From assembly GCF_016920785.2 (NCBI RefSeq), contig NW_024609846.1, positions 110,164,831-110,228,830 of the forward strand: a stretch of DNA of 64,000 nt. Reading direction: 5' to 3'. A model generated the notes under the pieces. The model worked only from the letters and a program-made list of their open reading frames with translations, was not told the origin of the DNA and ran no database searches. Of the stretch, positions 45,466 to 56,395 are shown piece by piece. Position 1 is the stretch's first letter, and each line of letters opens with the position of its first letter. Position numbers and translations under genes: made by a program. This DNA comes from Ixodes scapularis. Its lineage: Eukaryota; Arthropoda; Arachnida; Ixodida; Ixodidae.

Positions 45466-48400
45466 ATGGTGATAATGCTTTCGGGCTTCGATTTCATTTT
45501 TAAAGAAGTTGAACAGTTTTTTTCAACTCGTTGCCTTCGTTTGTGTCTTCCGTTACTTTATTCTAATGGTATTAAAAAAATCAAGATATGAGGAGGCAGT
45601 TTTTTGACAAAGTGTTTGTAGCAGTGCTTCGTTAGTGCACGAGCAAACCCCGAGTGCCCCAGAGCTTCAAACTTCAGACTCAACTTCACCATACAATAAC
45701 CTGAACTTCTCGGTGTGGTAGGAGTTATTTACTCTTCTTACTACCAGCAACCATGCCATGTGTCCTTAAATTATGTGGTTTTCGACCACGAATATTGCTT
45801 TATAAATGTCCACTGCAACTGTGTATAGTTTACGGATCCGTCAATTCCTAGAGCAGTTTTACTTGGTAGCTTTTCCAGTATTTACACTTGTCATTTTCAA
45901 GCAGTAGCTCATTTTGTTGATTGCTGTGTCAATCTAGTCCCACAAGCCTTGCAGTGACTGAATATTTTCGGTAACTTGTTGGATTTTTAATTTTAAAAGT
46001 TTGACCGAGACGAATTAGCGTATTGCGTGGAGGTATCCGATATCCTGAGAGTGGTAGTTCATTGGTCATCTCCGTCCAGTTTCCTCTAGACTTTTCTTTT
46101 GTTGTTCTTATACGATCAGCATAGCATTTTGAACTGGCCGTCTTTTCTTTTTTGCGTGTAATTACGGATGTCTCTTTCAATCTGGGTCTGTGTACTGCAA
46201 TTGGGATTTTTTTTTTATTCCTGGGATGTTGAATTTTACTTCTAGCTCACATATGGGGACTGATTCCATTGGTAGAAGACAGGTGCCTTCGGTAACGATT
46301 CTGGTCTTGCAAGAGATTCATTGAACACGAGCGCTATGTTGGCGTTTGGCTGGGTCTCATGTCCATTCAACGTGTCTAAAAACGCTCGGCATCGGTTTGG
46401 GGTCGACTTCCGAGTAAGCGCCTTTTGATTGTCCCTTTTGTTGGTGATGGCATTCCATGGAGCAAGAAGAGGATGTTTTTAGGCATTGAATATTTTAGGT
46501 GGCGTTGATTAAGTCCATCATTGAGTAAATATCTCGTCCGTCGCTCACAAGAATGGTAACGGTTAAAACGATTTATACCCTACAGTAGTGTGTATGAATA
46601 TTTAAAGTGCTTTGAGGTGTGGTGGTCGAGGTAAAGCTGCCCTTCCTGAAAATATTCCAGAATATAAGAAAGAGCAAATCAACTTTATTTACAAAAAAAA
46701 AAAAAAAAAAAAAAAACTAGGACATGGTCTTTTAGAGGCGTTTGAATAGAGTCAGGTTCTCATATTCCTTTTTGGAACTTGGGCCGATATGGTCCTAGCG
46801 TGATCAGCGAGATCCTCAATGGCCACTCAATTCCTGGGGATAGAGAAACCACTCCTTCCAGTTGGTTATGTTGGAGGGAAGAAGGAAAGTTGAGGGTACA
46901 GGGGTTGCGCTCAGTATGCCTGGTGCTTCGAGGAGTAGATGCCATAGTTCTGCCAACGGGGACGGCTGTGGCGCCGGTAAATTCTTTGAAGGATGTGCTG
47001 CGATGGCAGTGAAAACGTCTATACATGTCTGATGAGTGTTGCGTCGGCCCGGCTGAGGTCGGCGCGTTGTGAGTAGTAGCGCGCTTCGGTGTTTTTGTCG
47101 ATAACTCCCTCTGTATTAGGAGACTATATGTTGAACCAGCGAAAGGGACGGGAAGGGGGGGGGGGGGGGGGGGTACAGGAACTGGAACTTAAGTCAACCG
47201 GTTTGCTCTTGCTCTACCCTGCATTGAGACGTAGCCTGCTGCACACTAATCGCAAATGATGGTAGGGATAAGTTGCAATATGAAAGTGAGGAAGGTGCGC
47301 GTTGAAAAGTTGACTTGATTGGGTAGGTAGCTGCGATGAGCATCGTAAGAGTCTGAGATCGTTAATGTTGGGGGCTGGGTGTGCGTTTGGAATCAGACAT
47401 CCCCTATCGCTAGGGAAATTACTTGCTGCTCTAAGGCAGCGATGGCTGGTGGGTTATTACACTCCACTACGTCTTTGCGTTGTTGGGGGGCGGGGTTGGA
47501 TATGCTATTCTCTCTGTGTTGGTATTGGAATTAAGACTCGCATATCTAAAATAAATTCCGGTTTCTTCTCGTTTTAAGGTTTGTAAACGTTTTGTAAGAC
47601 CACGCGCTCAAAATTTCTGCCGCTTTTTTTTTCTGTCTGGGTCCATGTTCCGCGATAGTAGCTTTGCCAGGATGTTAGGCAGGGCGTCCAATGGGGGTGA
47701 CTCTAATGGTTGTCTCCAGTATTCAGGTATCGTAGTATATGAGGGATGATATCTGCCACCCTTGTTTGAACGTCTTGACGCGTTGTGAGTTGTAGTGCCA
47801 TAAGTTCGTATAGAGTGTGGCATGACACCATGCCGATGACCTGTTGTGTCGAGGTGTATTGTGGGACCCCCAGAGCGAGGCGGATTCAAAAACCTGAGTA
47901 TTCATCACTGCCCCAGTCTCTTCCCCCAGCCCCCCACCCTCCCCCCCCCCCCCCACCCCCACCTCGCTTTTTCCTCTTTAAAGAGTGGCGGGCAATTTAA
48001 TAAAAACCACATTAAGAAACACTACGATTATAATAACTTAATTAAAAAGGCATCACCACGTCTGCAACATACAACAAAATACTTTATATTTTTATACTAC
48101 CCAACGTGTGTGAGTGTGTATTCTCATCACTTTGTTCACAGGCGTCTGTACAACAAAATTTTTCGGAAACACCCAAGGAAATAAAAACGTAATAAACAGT
48201 GAGCCGAGATGCAACATTTAACTAATAGTTAGCAGAACATATGTAAATTGTTACCACGGCAACTGATATATTTATTTTAAAGTAAACTTAACACAACGAT
48301 TTCTTTGGGATAAAGTTCAGGACCGCAGCAAGCGGAAGTCAAATTATGGGTATAAGGTGATTATTCATGAATTAATCATTAGAAGCTTCCTACTAACTTT

Positions 48401-50613
48401 TGCCATAATCTCCTTAGCTGACAAATTCCATGTAGATATTCGTTAATTGTCTGCTGACTGTTTTCGCCCTTTTAGATGCTCCACGTTTATTATTGTCGAA
48501 ATTCTCATAAGGATGCGAGGCTGTCTGTCGTCAGCCATACGGAAACTAAGTAATGACTGTGCCTAAATGTGCACACCTGAGGATGTATCAAATTGTGGCG
48601 CCCAGCGCCATGACCTATATAACCCCGTCATTCCAGATTATGCGACGTTCTCAGATCGGTTCGCGAAGATTTGCTACCCGCAATGGAGTCTTATTTTACG
48701 GTACAGATATGCTAGAGAATTTCTCGGAGCAGAAAAAGCTCACTGAATTGTTGCAGCAATGACAAAATTTGCCAACAGGCCAAAATTTACTTATTAAATG
48801 TGTCGGCTAATGCAAACATTTCTGTATATAATCACTTAAAACATAATATTCACGAGCCCTTAATTTTAGCAAATTTCGCGCATTAAAAAATTCGCGAAAT
48901 TTAAACGCACCTGAAAATTTTGATTCTGAAGAGTTTCGATACAAGCGCCTGGAATTCGCGAAATTTAGTTACTGTGATTATGTCCTCTGTGCGCTATTCG
49001 CGAAATAAAAAAGGGGCCGCGAAAATAAAAGGTTTTACAGTAGTTAGTTTCTGGCATTAATTTGGTAATTGTCGTTTAACGCTCGTAGTCTTAGATCTGC
49101 CACGCCGAGTGGCGTAATCTAGGAGAAATAACTTGCGTATTTAATGTTTTCATTTTATAGCATTCTCACTTTCTCGTGAAACACCCTAAGCCGTATTCGC
49201 CAGACGTTACTAGAGTATTATTAACCTCCGACTTTTGACTTCACCTCTTAAAATGATCACGTGGTAGGTCGTGGTAGTCAGAGCTAACTAAGCACTTGGT
49301 ATTCAGCGACCATGTTTAGGGCTTAGTAACCATAAGCGACTTAGAAGACGACTGATAAATCTTGGACAGAGGGTACGACGGCTGTTCAACGACGAGTGGA
49401 TAGCGGCACAGCGCCATGGACGATTTGTATCACAGCTGACCGCCAACGCTAACAAAGATATCACAGTGTTGGAACGCTGCTGGACACATCTAAACGAATT
49501 GGAGCAGCAAATTTTGTGTTAATCAGCATGTTCAGAGGTCAGAGATGCCGCTAAAATGATATCAGCCAGGCGCTGGCCGACGAGACAGTTCACATTTATT
49601 TGCACTTCCATATTTGTTAAAATTGCTGGCAATGTAACCTCTGTATTTACTCCCTCGCGTTTTTTTTTTTGTTGTTTTTTTACTTTTTTTTTTGTAGAAC
49701 CTTTTTTTTTTTTGGTTTCGGCACTCCAAATCTCATTAAGACGTGTTATTCTTGCTAATAGAAACTTAAGTATTAGTTCTTACATTAAAAATCTCCATTA
49801 ATGTAGCGGCGTTTAAGTACGAAGCATCCGTGTCCTATCTTTCTATGCCACTTCGGCTTGTTACTCGTGAGAAGATAGTCAGCGGCTTGCTTCGCGCTTG
49901 TAAATTCTGCAGAGTCTACTCGCTCTTTATTCGCCAACTTTTTTGCTTGGCTCGCAAATGCTAATAGACAAAATACTGACATTTAAACAGCGCTAGTTAA
50001 TCACGACAGGTGATTACGGCTGCCTGTGCATATTTAAGCACTTAGTCAAAGTAATATATAACACGTAAATAAAAAAAATATGCAACGTAAATTTTTATAC
50101 TCACCACATGATGGTTTGCTTCGCTGAGTCCAGCTAGTTTAACAATCATGTATAATGCCCAGATTGCAAACAGCTGTTGAGCATGAGGAATCATGACTTA
50201 TGCTTCGATGACCACTTTTCACGTCTGCGCATAATTTCTGAACATTATAGAAAAAGTTTGCTCGTTGCATAAAGATCCGTCTTCGTGAAAAGAACATTTT
50301 AAAGCATTTCGTTTAAGAGATTACATGTGTATATTGCTCGTATTTCAGGAAGTTCGCTTGTTCACCATTACATTGCTGCTTGCGTCGCTAGGTTTGCACT
50401 GCACGCGGCTGCCAACTCTGTACTTGAGTGCCAGAGTATTCAATTCAATGTTACTAAAACACATAATTGTGAAAACTCATCCTTGAAACCTGAACCGCAG
50501 GCGTCCACCGAGACCGAGCTAAATACGATAAGAGCGCCACCATTCAGCGACGAGTTGAGACATGATAGCTGCATTATAAGGCTACTGTTACAGTCACTGA
50601 ATGCTTCCAGAAA
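45466..50613. other. Five kb without a recognisable gene
   Basis: I see homopolymers (A24 at 46693-46716, G19 at 47155-47173, a C-run near 47941-47955, T-runs at 49660-49713) and AT-rich non-coding DNA. TTCGCGAAATTT-type repeats lie at 48850-49010, ending in GGTTTTACAGTA at about 49031, which may be one end of a Tc1/Tigger-like MITE. No protein domain is recognised. Confidence 0.4.
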
Positions 50614-51674
50614 GGGACCGGACATTTCATCGAACGCCGTTTCGTCGAGCGCCGTTTCATCGAAGCCGTTTCATCGAATGCCGTTTCATCGAACGCTGTT
50701 TCATCGAACACTGTTTCGTCGAAGCCGTTTCATCGAACGCCGTTTCATCGAACGCCATCTTATCGAACGCCAGGGTGGCATTTCCGCTTCCTGAAGCTGG
50801 TCGGAGGTGCCCATCCCGGGTTCTGGAAGTTTTTGACTTGCATCGCCACAGAACATCAACTGACGAAAGACAAACTGGAGGCGATGCTGAGTTCCCAAGA
50901 GCCTCCTCGCCAGAAGGCCAAAGCGGCAAGAAATGAGAAGGTCCGCCTTTTTTATGAGAACCGACGGACCATCGCTGTGGGGGACTTTTTGAGAGCAGTT
51001 GCTGATCATTCGAAACGGTGAATGTCTGTCGCACGAACACATGAACCCCCGAAAGTTTTCAAATAAAATTTGAAGTGACGTACTTTTTGACTTCATTAAG
51101 TCTTAAAACTAAAAAAAAAAAAGATGTTTCGCTGTAGTTTTATAAATAGCACCTCAGCTTTAGCTACTGCAAGCTTCCGGCAGTATCAGGAATGAGAGGC
51201 TAGGAGGCTCACATGGCTAAAGTTGTTGCGCCTGCGCAAAACCAAAGTCGCCTTCTGACCTCCATGAGTTGAAGTGCGCTTTTACCGGGAGTGCGACTTT
51301 TTATTTATTTGTTGCAATACCCTCAAGGTCCATTCGTTAATACAGAGGGGGTGAACAGATAAGCACTATCTGCGAAACAAACATAAAGAGCGGTACAAAT
51401 ATCGTCATGGGTTACTTGCATCAAAATAAACTGTAACAGCTACAAGTTTGGACATTGAAAAACGTGACGATGAATTGGGTGAATGACACGAAAACGCACT
51501 CGATCCGTGAATAAAAGAGCATCTTTCACACTTGTTATTTAAAAGACATTCGATGAAACGGCCGTCAGCGATTCGATTAAACGGCGTTCGACGAAACGGC
51601 GTTCGATGAAACGTCCATTTTTTCGATGAAACGGCGTTCGACGAAACGGCGTTCTATGAAATGTCCGGGAGCCC
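50614..51674 (+). mobile_element. 1.06-kb MULE derivative with repeat-rich termini
   Basis: The ends GGGACCGGACATTTCATCGA and, inverted, GGGCTCCCGGACATTTCATA are followed on both sides by tandem GCCGTTTCATCGAAC-type units (50633-50775 and 51547-51655). Flanking TTCCAGAAA (50605-50613) and TTCCAGAGT (51675-51683) match at 7 of 9 bases, consistent with a MULE target duplication. About 50780-51021 could encode the C-terminal end of a MULE transposase (HPGFWKFLTCIATEHQLTKD, ending FLRAVADHSKR). The catalytic part is missing, so the element is non-autonomous. Confidence 0.6.
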
Positions 51675-51742
51675 TTCCAGAGTACCGAAACTCCAAGGCT
51701 CGAGGTGCCGTGATGGTGGTCCAATATTTTGACTAAATACTC

Positions 51743-52000
51743 CGAGACCGGAATGAGAAGGGACGGACAAACACAAAGTCTCAAACACAGTTGTTATTTA
51801 TTCGACAACAAAAGGGCTTATATAGACATCATATTTGCGGCATGGGATTTCCCATTTCTCCCTCTCTCTTTCTCTCTCTCTCTCGTCTCTAGTGTTTTCT
51901 GTAGGATTTGATGCATATACGAGCCTTTTCGTGGTCGAATAAATTTAAGCTTAGTTTGAGACTTTGTATTTGTCCTTCCCTTCTTGTCCCAGTCTGGAAA
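51743..52000. repeat. Inverted pair of Penelope-like 3' tails
   Basis: GAGAAGGGACGGACAAACACAAAGTCTCAAA at 51751-51781 is mirrored near 51953-51991 (GAAGGGAAGGACAAATACAAAGTCTCAAA in reverse complement); arms of about 80 bp also share TTATTCGAC. A CT-rich tract lies between. Confidence 0.55.
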
Positions 52001-52475
52001 TTTTCAGTTAAATGTTTAATCACCACCAGCTCGTTTGCGCCCTAATCTTTTGTTCACTGGTTCAATTATATTTTTTTTACTGTGCTCACCACGAGCTTTT
52101 TGAAAGCATGTCTTTGCAAAACAACAAGCGGGAAAAGCTATTTTTGTGGGATATTTCATGCGAAATTAGTACAAAATTACAGGAGAGTTATGTTTTCATA
52201 AATATCAAGTGCGTAGGGTTTTGCGGCACAATGTTTTCACGTAGCAATGTCTCACCAATGACTTCTGGTAGCGTGTCCCAACCTGGGTGCGTCTGAACTT
52301 CGGTGATTAATCGCCGTGGGTTCGCGTGGAAGACGGGGGTCGGCAGCTGCGTCTCCGATACTTTTCGCGGGCCAGGTGTTCCCTGGATCGTCGCCCGTTT
52401 CCTCAACGTAGCGAGAGGCGCGTTGTCTTGGCTTCAGCGTCCACCCTAGCTGAAGCCATGATGCTATTCACATTA

Positions 52476-52655
52476 GGATGGTTCATGCTATAAGTTAGAC
52501 ATATATTTGTACGTTGTGTGTCGCTTTGCGCTAATCGACGATGCAATCAGAAAAGCCAAGCGAGTGAACCGCGCAGTCCTTATCAGCCCGCGCCCCACGC
52601 AAAGCCACACACGACGCACAAATCTATGTCTAACTTATAGCATGAACCATCCTCA
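52476..52655. repeat. Inverted repeat at the 5' side of Penelope-D
   Basis: AGGATGGTTCATGCTATAAG at about 52476 pairs with its complement ending at about 52655. The arms are about 57-60 bp and include AAGTTAGACAT, and the right arm is part of the Penelope coding sequence. The left arm is therefore an inverted copy of the element's own 5' end, common in Penelope insertions. Confidence 0.65.
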
Positions 52656-53529
52656 TGTAAATAATATCTTAAGACGACATTATAACATTCTCGAACAAAG
52701 CGAGCGCCTTAAACGCGCGTTTCCATCCGCCCCTGGGGTAGTCCAGAGACGATCGCGTAACCTCAAAGACGCGCTAGTAAACTCTCGAATAAATTCATCG
52801 CCACCCCCTAACGAATGTAGGCCTTGCATGCACCCAGGATGTCTGATCCGTAAAAAGATGCAGTATACAAACACGGCCAGTAGCACGCACTCGCAGTTCT
52901 CGATCAAAATTAAAGTGAACTTAACATGTGCCTCGTCGAATGTTGTGTACTTATTGGAGTGTACGGTATGCAAAATGCAATACATAGGGCAGACTAGAAC
53001 GGCATTTAGACTGCGCTTTAATAATCACAAATCTCACGCCATAAATCTTCCGACGCTGCCTCTATCCAAACGGGTGTAGGCCCGTTTGTCATGTGCGCAT
53101 TCATCATAGGCCAACTGGTAATAGGCCCGTTCGTCACAGCGGAACATTCGTCATAGGGGAATTTGTCCCTAGGAAAGTTTGTCACTGTACGAACCGGATA
53201 TTTGAATTTGCCCAACATATATTCACCTGGCTGTGCATGCAATAAAGATTAGTACGGTATATTTCGTTTTTACTGAAGAGAGGGAACATCCAAACAAGTC
53301 ATCGTTGTACTTAGAAAACAATAGGTTTTTTTTAGCAAAATAAAAACAAATTAAAAAGCGATATTCCGAGCGGCCGTCCCCAAGGTTTCAAGACGATTGC
53401 GACCATTGTAGCGGCTTACAATTTCAGTACATTGCGATTTCATCCGATTTCAGTACATTGCCCACTCAAAAAGCTTTCTGCATGAGTGTGTGTGTGTGTT
53501 ATTTTTTTCTTTTTATCCCCGACAAAGAT

Positions 53530-53620
53530 GAACTTGGACGTTTTCTGTAGTACATTTTTACATTTGTGGCTCAAGTTGAGCCACAAATGCAAAAATGCAC
53601 TACAGAAAACGTCCAAGTTC
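53530..53620. repeat. 91-bp hairpin inside the MULE
   Basis: GAACTTGGACGTTTTCTGTA at 53530 is complementary to the segment ending at 53620. Arms of about 44 bp have three or four mismatches and a loop near TCAAGTTGA. Confidence 0.8.
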
Positions 53621-55091
53621 TCAGAGGATTAAGTCAGTTCTTATGTGCAGTCCCCGGAGCCACGCTTCTATGCTGTTGTTCGTCCTTGGCCTTTCTGCTA
53701 GTGTTGATTCTCTGACTGACCAAACCAGAGGAGGGAAGGTGGCCGACGACAAGCCGTTTCGACGGGGTCTCACGATATACACGCCCTCGAAGTAGTCCGC
53801 CACGAGCGAGGCATCGGTGGACAAAACCTCGAGAAGGTCCTTGTAGGCCTCGGGAACGTCGGCGATTGGCAAGAAGACCAGTGCTTAAAGCATTATCATA
53901 TGAAAATCAACAAAAAATGAAGTAACCAATTGGCTTACCTGAAGGCGACAATAAGACACATAAATAGAATGCTGCATACCAGAACAGCAAACTCTTCATC
54001 TGAAGTGTAGCGACTCTGGTGACCACTGGAGCACACCATCCTATACACCGACTGGGATAAGTGAAAAAGCATCCCTGTATAGTTGATGGCCGCTATCTTG
54101 AAGTCCATGTAAGCCCCGTCAAGGCAGTTGGCCCCCCCCATGTGACTCAGAACGACGTCGAAAAACCTTTAAAAAAGGGAACATATATTGAAGTGTTTGA
54201 ACACATATCCAATAATAGGACCACCAAGCGTTTCGTTTTATACGTTTATCAGAGCTCTTGAATGCTTACCTTCTGTAGGTAGCTTCAGATTTGTTGGCAG
54301 CAAGCCGTAAACCATTAGCACTACCACGCCATTGAGTGTGGCATGCTCCGTGTACAGTTAGGAAAACTGCCGGGGTCACTTTAAAGGTCCTGTCCGCGAA
54401 CCACACAGTCGCCTGAGCCAGACAGCTAAAGTTGCGCTCGAAGATCAGGATTCTTTCGCTGTCGCCCTCTCCGCTATCGTAGAGGGGAAAGGAATCTCCT
54501 CCGGCTGTCGTTTGCATGGAGGTAAAACAGTCATTATTATCATAATATGTCGCGCACTGTGATTTTGCGCTGCAATACACTTTACCTCGAACTCTGTGGG
54601 AATTCGTATGTCGGCTCTGCAAGATGATATGCTGTAATCGCAATTCGCCCAATGCCTTTGCTTGCAGATTGTGCGCCGAAGTGTTGACGGTGCGGGAATC
54701 TGCGATGCAGTGTCGTCACTGACACAGGCAACCGCAGCCAGAAGTATTTGGTGTGGTACTAGACGGCCTTCCACTGGAATAAAGGACATTTGTGAACTTT
54801 TTTGGGGGGGAATATGAGAGCAGGAACAGATTTTGGTACATACCAGCCTTTTCCTTCATCTGATGACGAACCCGAAACACGTCTATCTCGGTGGGGTCAA
54901 ATGCATGCGTATGGTTTTCTGGAATAAGAGATTAGACGAGTCTTGGCGTGATCGGTGACTATTTTAGGTTTACAAACTCCTCTTCGCCGGCAGGCCCAAT
55001 ACAACGCAGTTTCGTAAACCTGGACGCAAGTGTAGGAATGCAATTTGTGAAGAAGCATATCGCCACCTCTATTAGTAGTAACTACCTCCAT
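53621..55091 (-). pseudogene. MULE transposase gene with FLYWCH finger and introns
   Basis: From ATG 55091 a FLYWCH-type finger (LLHKLHSYTCVQ, YWACRRRGVCK) is followed, after a frame change or tiny intron, by ENHTHAFDPTEIDVF. An intron of about 65 bp (donor GTATGT at about 54843, acceptor at about 54777) precedes VEGRLVPHQILLAAVACVSD. A second donor lies near 54595. The catalytic region includes RILIFERNFSCLAQATVWFA, then FKVTPAVFL and NKSEATYRR before a GTAAGC donor (about 54266). Two compensating frameshifts lie between. The next exon (about 54161-53935) has DGAYMDFKIAAIN and FHLSQSVYRMV but an internal deletion. The last part contains PRTNNSIEAW. The C-terminus seems missing. Probably inactive. 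Confidence 0.7.
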
Positions 55092-56282
55092 TTAGAAATC
55101 GAGAGTGATATTTTTATAATCCGAGGACAACCGGCATGGTAAACCCTAAAACGGGGCACAAAAAAACAAAAAAAAACATTGCGTTCGGTGTTTTTTTTTT
55201 CTATTGTGAACTTTATGTTCTCGAAGGTCTTTTGTTAGAAAGATTACCCCGATCAGACAACATGCAGGTTAAAGGCTGCATGTTGCCTTGTCTTGGGGTC
55301 ATTGGTACATGCGTTTGTTTCCCGTTCGTACAGTAGTCAACCTCACTGACCTTGTACGGATTTGGTTAAGTTGGCCACTTTCCTAATTTTCCTAAGAAAA
55401 CAAAATAGAAAAAGAAACGTTTAACATTCTTGAAGTCATAGTGTGACGAACTGTCAGCGTGACGAATCATCCTATGACGAATGTTCCGCTGTGACGAACG
55501 GGCCTGTTACCAGTTGGCCTATGACGAATCGACATGCGACGAATGGGCCGTATCCCATCCAAACATCTCGCTCTCCCAAAACACTCGTTTGATAAATTGT
55601 CAGTGACGCTCCTAGATTCTGTATTTAAATCGAACCGCGAACGTGAGCAGCGTGAGTCCTACCTAATTTGCCGATTCAACACTATTAAACAAGGAATAAA
55701 TGAAAGCCCCGGTACTCAGGCATCGGTTAAAATGCTAACAGACGAATAGCAACAGCAATCAAAGGACACTTTTCTTTTCTCTCTCTTAGCTCTTAGTTTT
55801 TAGACTTTGTTGTTAACAGTGGTACTGTGTTTGTGGCCGGAACTGGACCATCAACTTTTCTCTTTTATTTCCAGGTTCTGATATTCATTGTATTTTTTTT
55901 ACTTCTAGGTTTAACATTGTTCCCTTCTAGGTCTGACTCATGCATGCCTCGGAAAACAACTCAAGTGACCGCGGCGTTTTTTTTTTTTTTTTTTTTTTTT
56001 GAGACAGCACTTTAGTTTGCGCGTATAACTTTCGTCTATTGTACGCTATTGTCCAGGTCACGCCTGCCCGCCCGGACACAAAGTCACCCTACGCCCCCTC
56101 TGAAGCTACAACCGTCATCCCGCCGTCCTTGAAACTTGGCCCCGACCCTCAAGCTTCTTCACCCGGATAAGAAATGCTCTACGCTTCTCTCTCACGAAAG
56201 CGCCAACCTTCAACCCGCCGAAATTTGGACTCGACCGTAGCATTGTACAAATACCACCCGCGTTCATCTGTAAAAGTTCTTC

Positions 56283-56313
56283 CTGACGAAGGCCGGACCC
56301 CGGCCGAAACGTC
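56283..56313 (+). ncRNA. Hammerhead-ribozyme-like motif in Penelope-D
   Basis: CTGACGA (56283-56289), a 6-bp stem II (GGCCGG / CCGGCC with loop ACC) and GAAACGTC (56306-56313) fit the CUGANGA, stem II, GAAA core with a minimal ACGT stem III before the GTC cleavage site. Hammerhead motifs are known in Penelope-like elements. One extra A before stem II departs from the consensus. Confidence 0.5.
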
Positions 56314-56395
56314 GAAGATTAAATCGTCCGTTGTTGCTGTTTTCACTAAGGGTTTTTTCTTCTCAGTTTTTATATATATATATATAAACTAACTC

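Larger units (their letters stand above)
53072..55556 (-). mobile_element. 2.5-kb MULE with long terminal inverted repeats
   Basis: Left end GGGTGTAGGCCCGTTTGTCA and right end, inverted, GGGATACGGCCCATTCGTCG. Homology continues over 100 bp (CATAGGCCAACTGGTAA, CAGCGGAACATTCGTCATAG). ATCCAAAC flanks both sides (8 bp; 9 if one mismatch is allowed). The element contains a MULE transposase gene on the minus strand. The TIRs consist partly of repeated TTCGTCA units. Confidence 0.85.
52507..56395 (+). mobile_element. Penelope-like element D, split by a MULE
   Basis: The first part (52507-53071) is open and encodes the linker after the RT (NPHVNN/ILRRHYNILEQ-type region, KRAFPSAPGVVQRRSRNLKD) and the GIY-YIG start (VVYLLECTVCKMQYIGQTRT). 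The protein resumes after the MULE at 55565 (ALPKHSFDKLSVTLL, then REREQRESYLICRFN) and ends at 55747-55749. Removing the MULE and one 8-bp target copy keeps the frame without a stop. The 3' non-coding part runs to about 56395 with a T24 tract (55977-56000), a hammerhead-like motif and an AT repeat. The RT is absent, so the copy is 5'-truncated. The GIY-YIG domain would make the target nick. Confidence 0.8.

Noticed and set aside
47846..48184. Proline- and histidine-rich frame
   Set aside because: It is created by the C-rich tract near 47941-47955.
53092..53240. TTCGTCA repeats as an independent minisatellite
   Set aside because: They recur inverted at 55435-55556 and define the MULE terminal inverted repeats.
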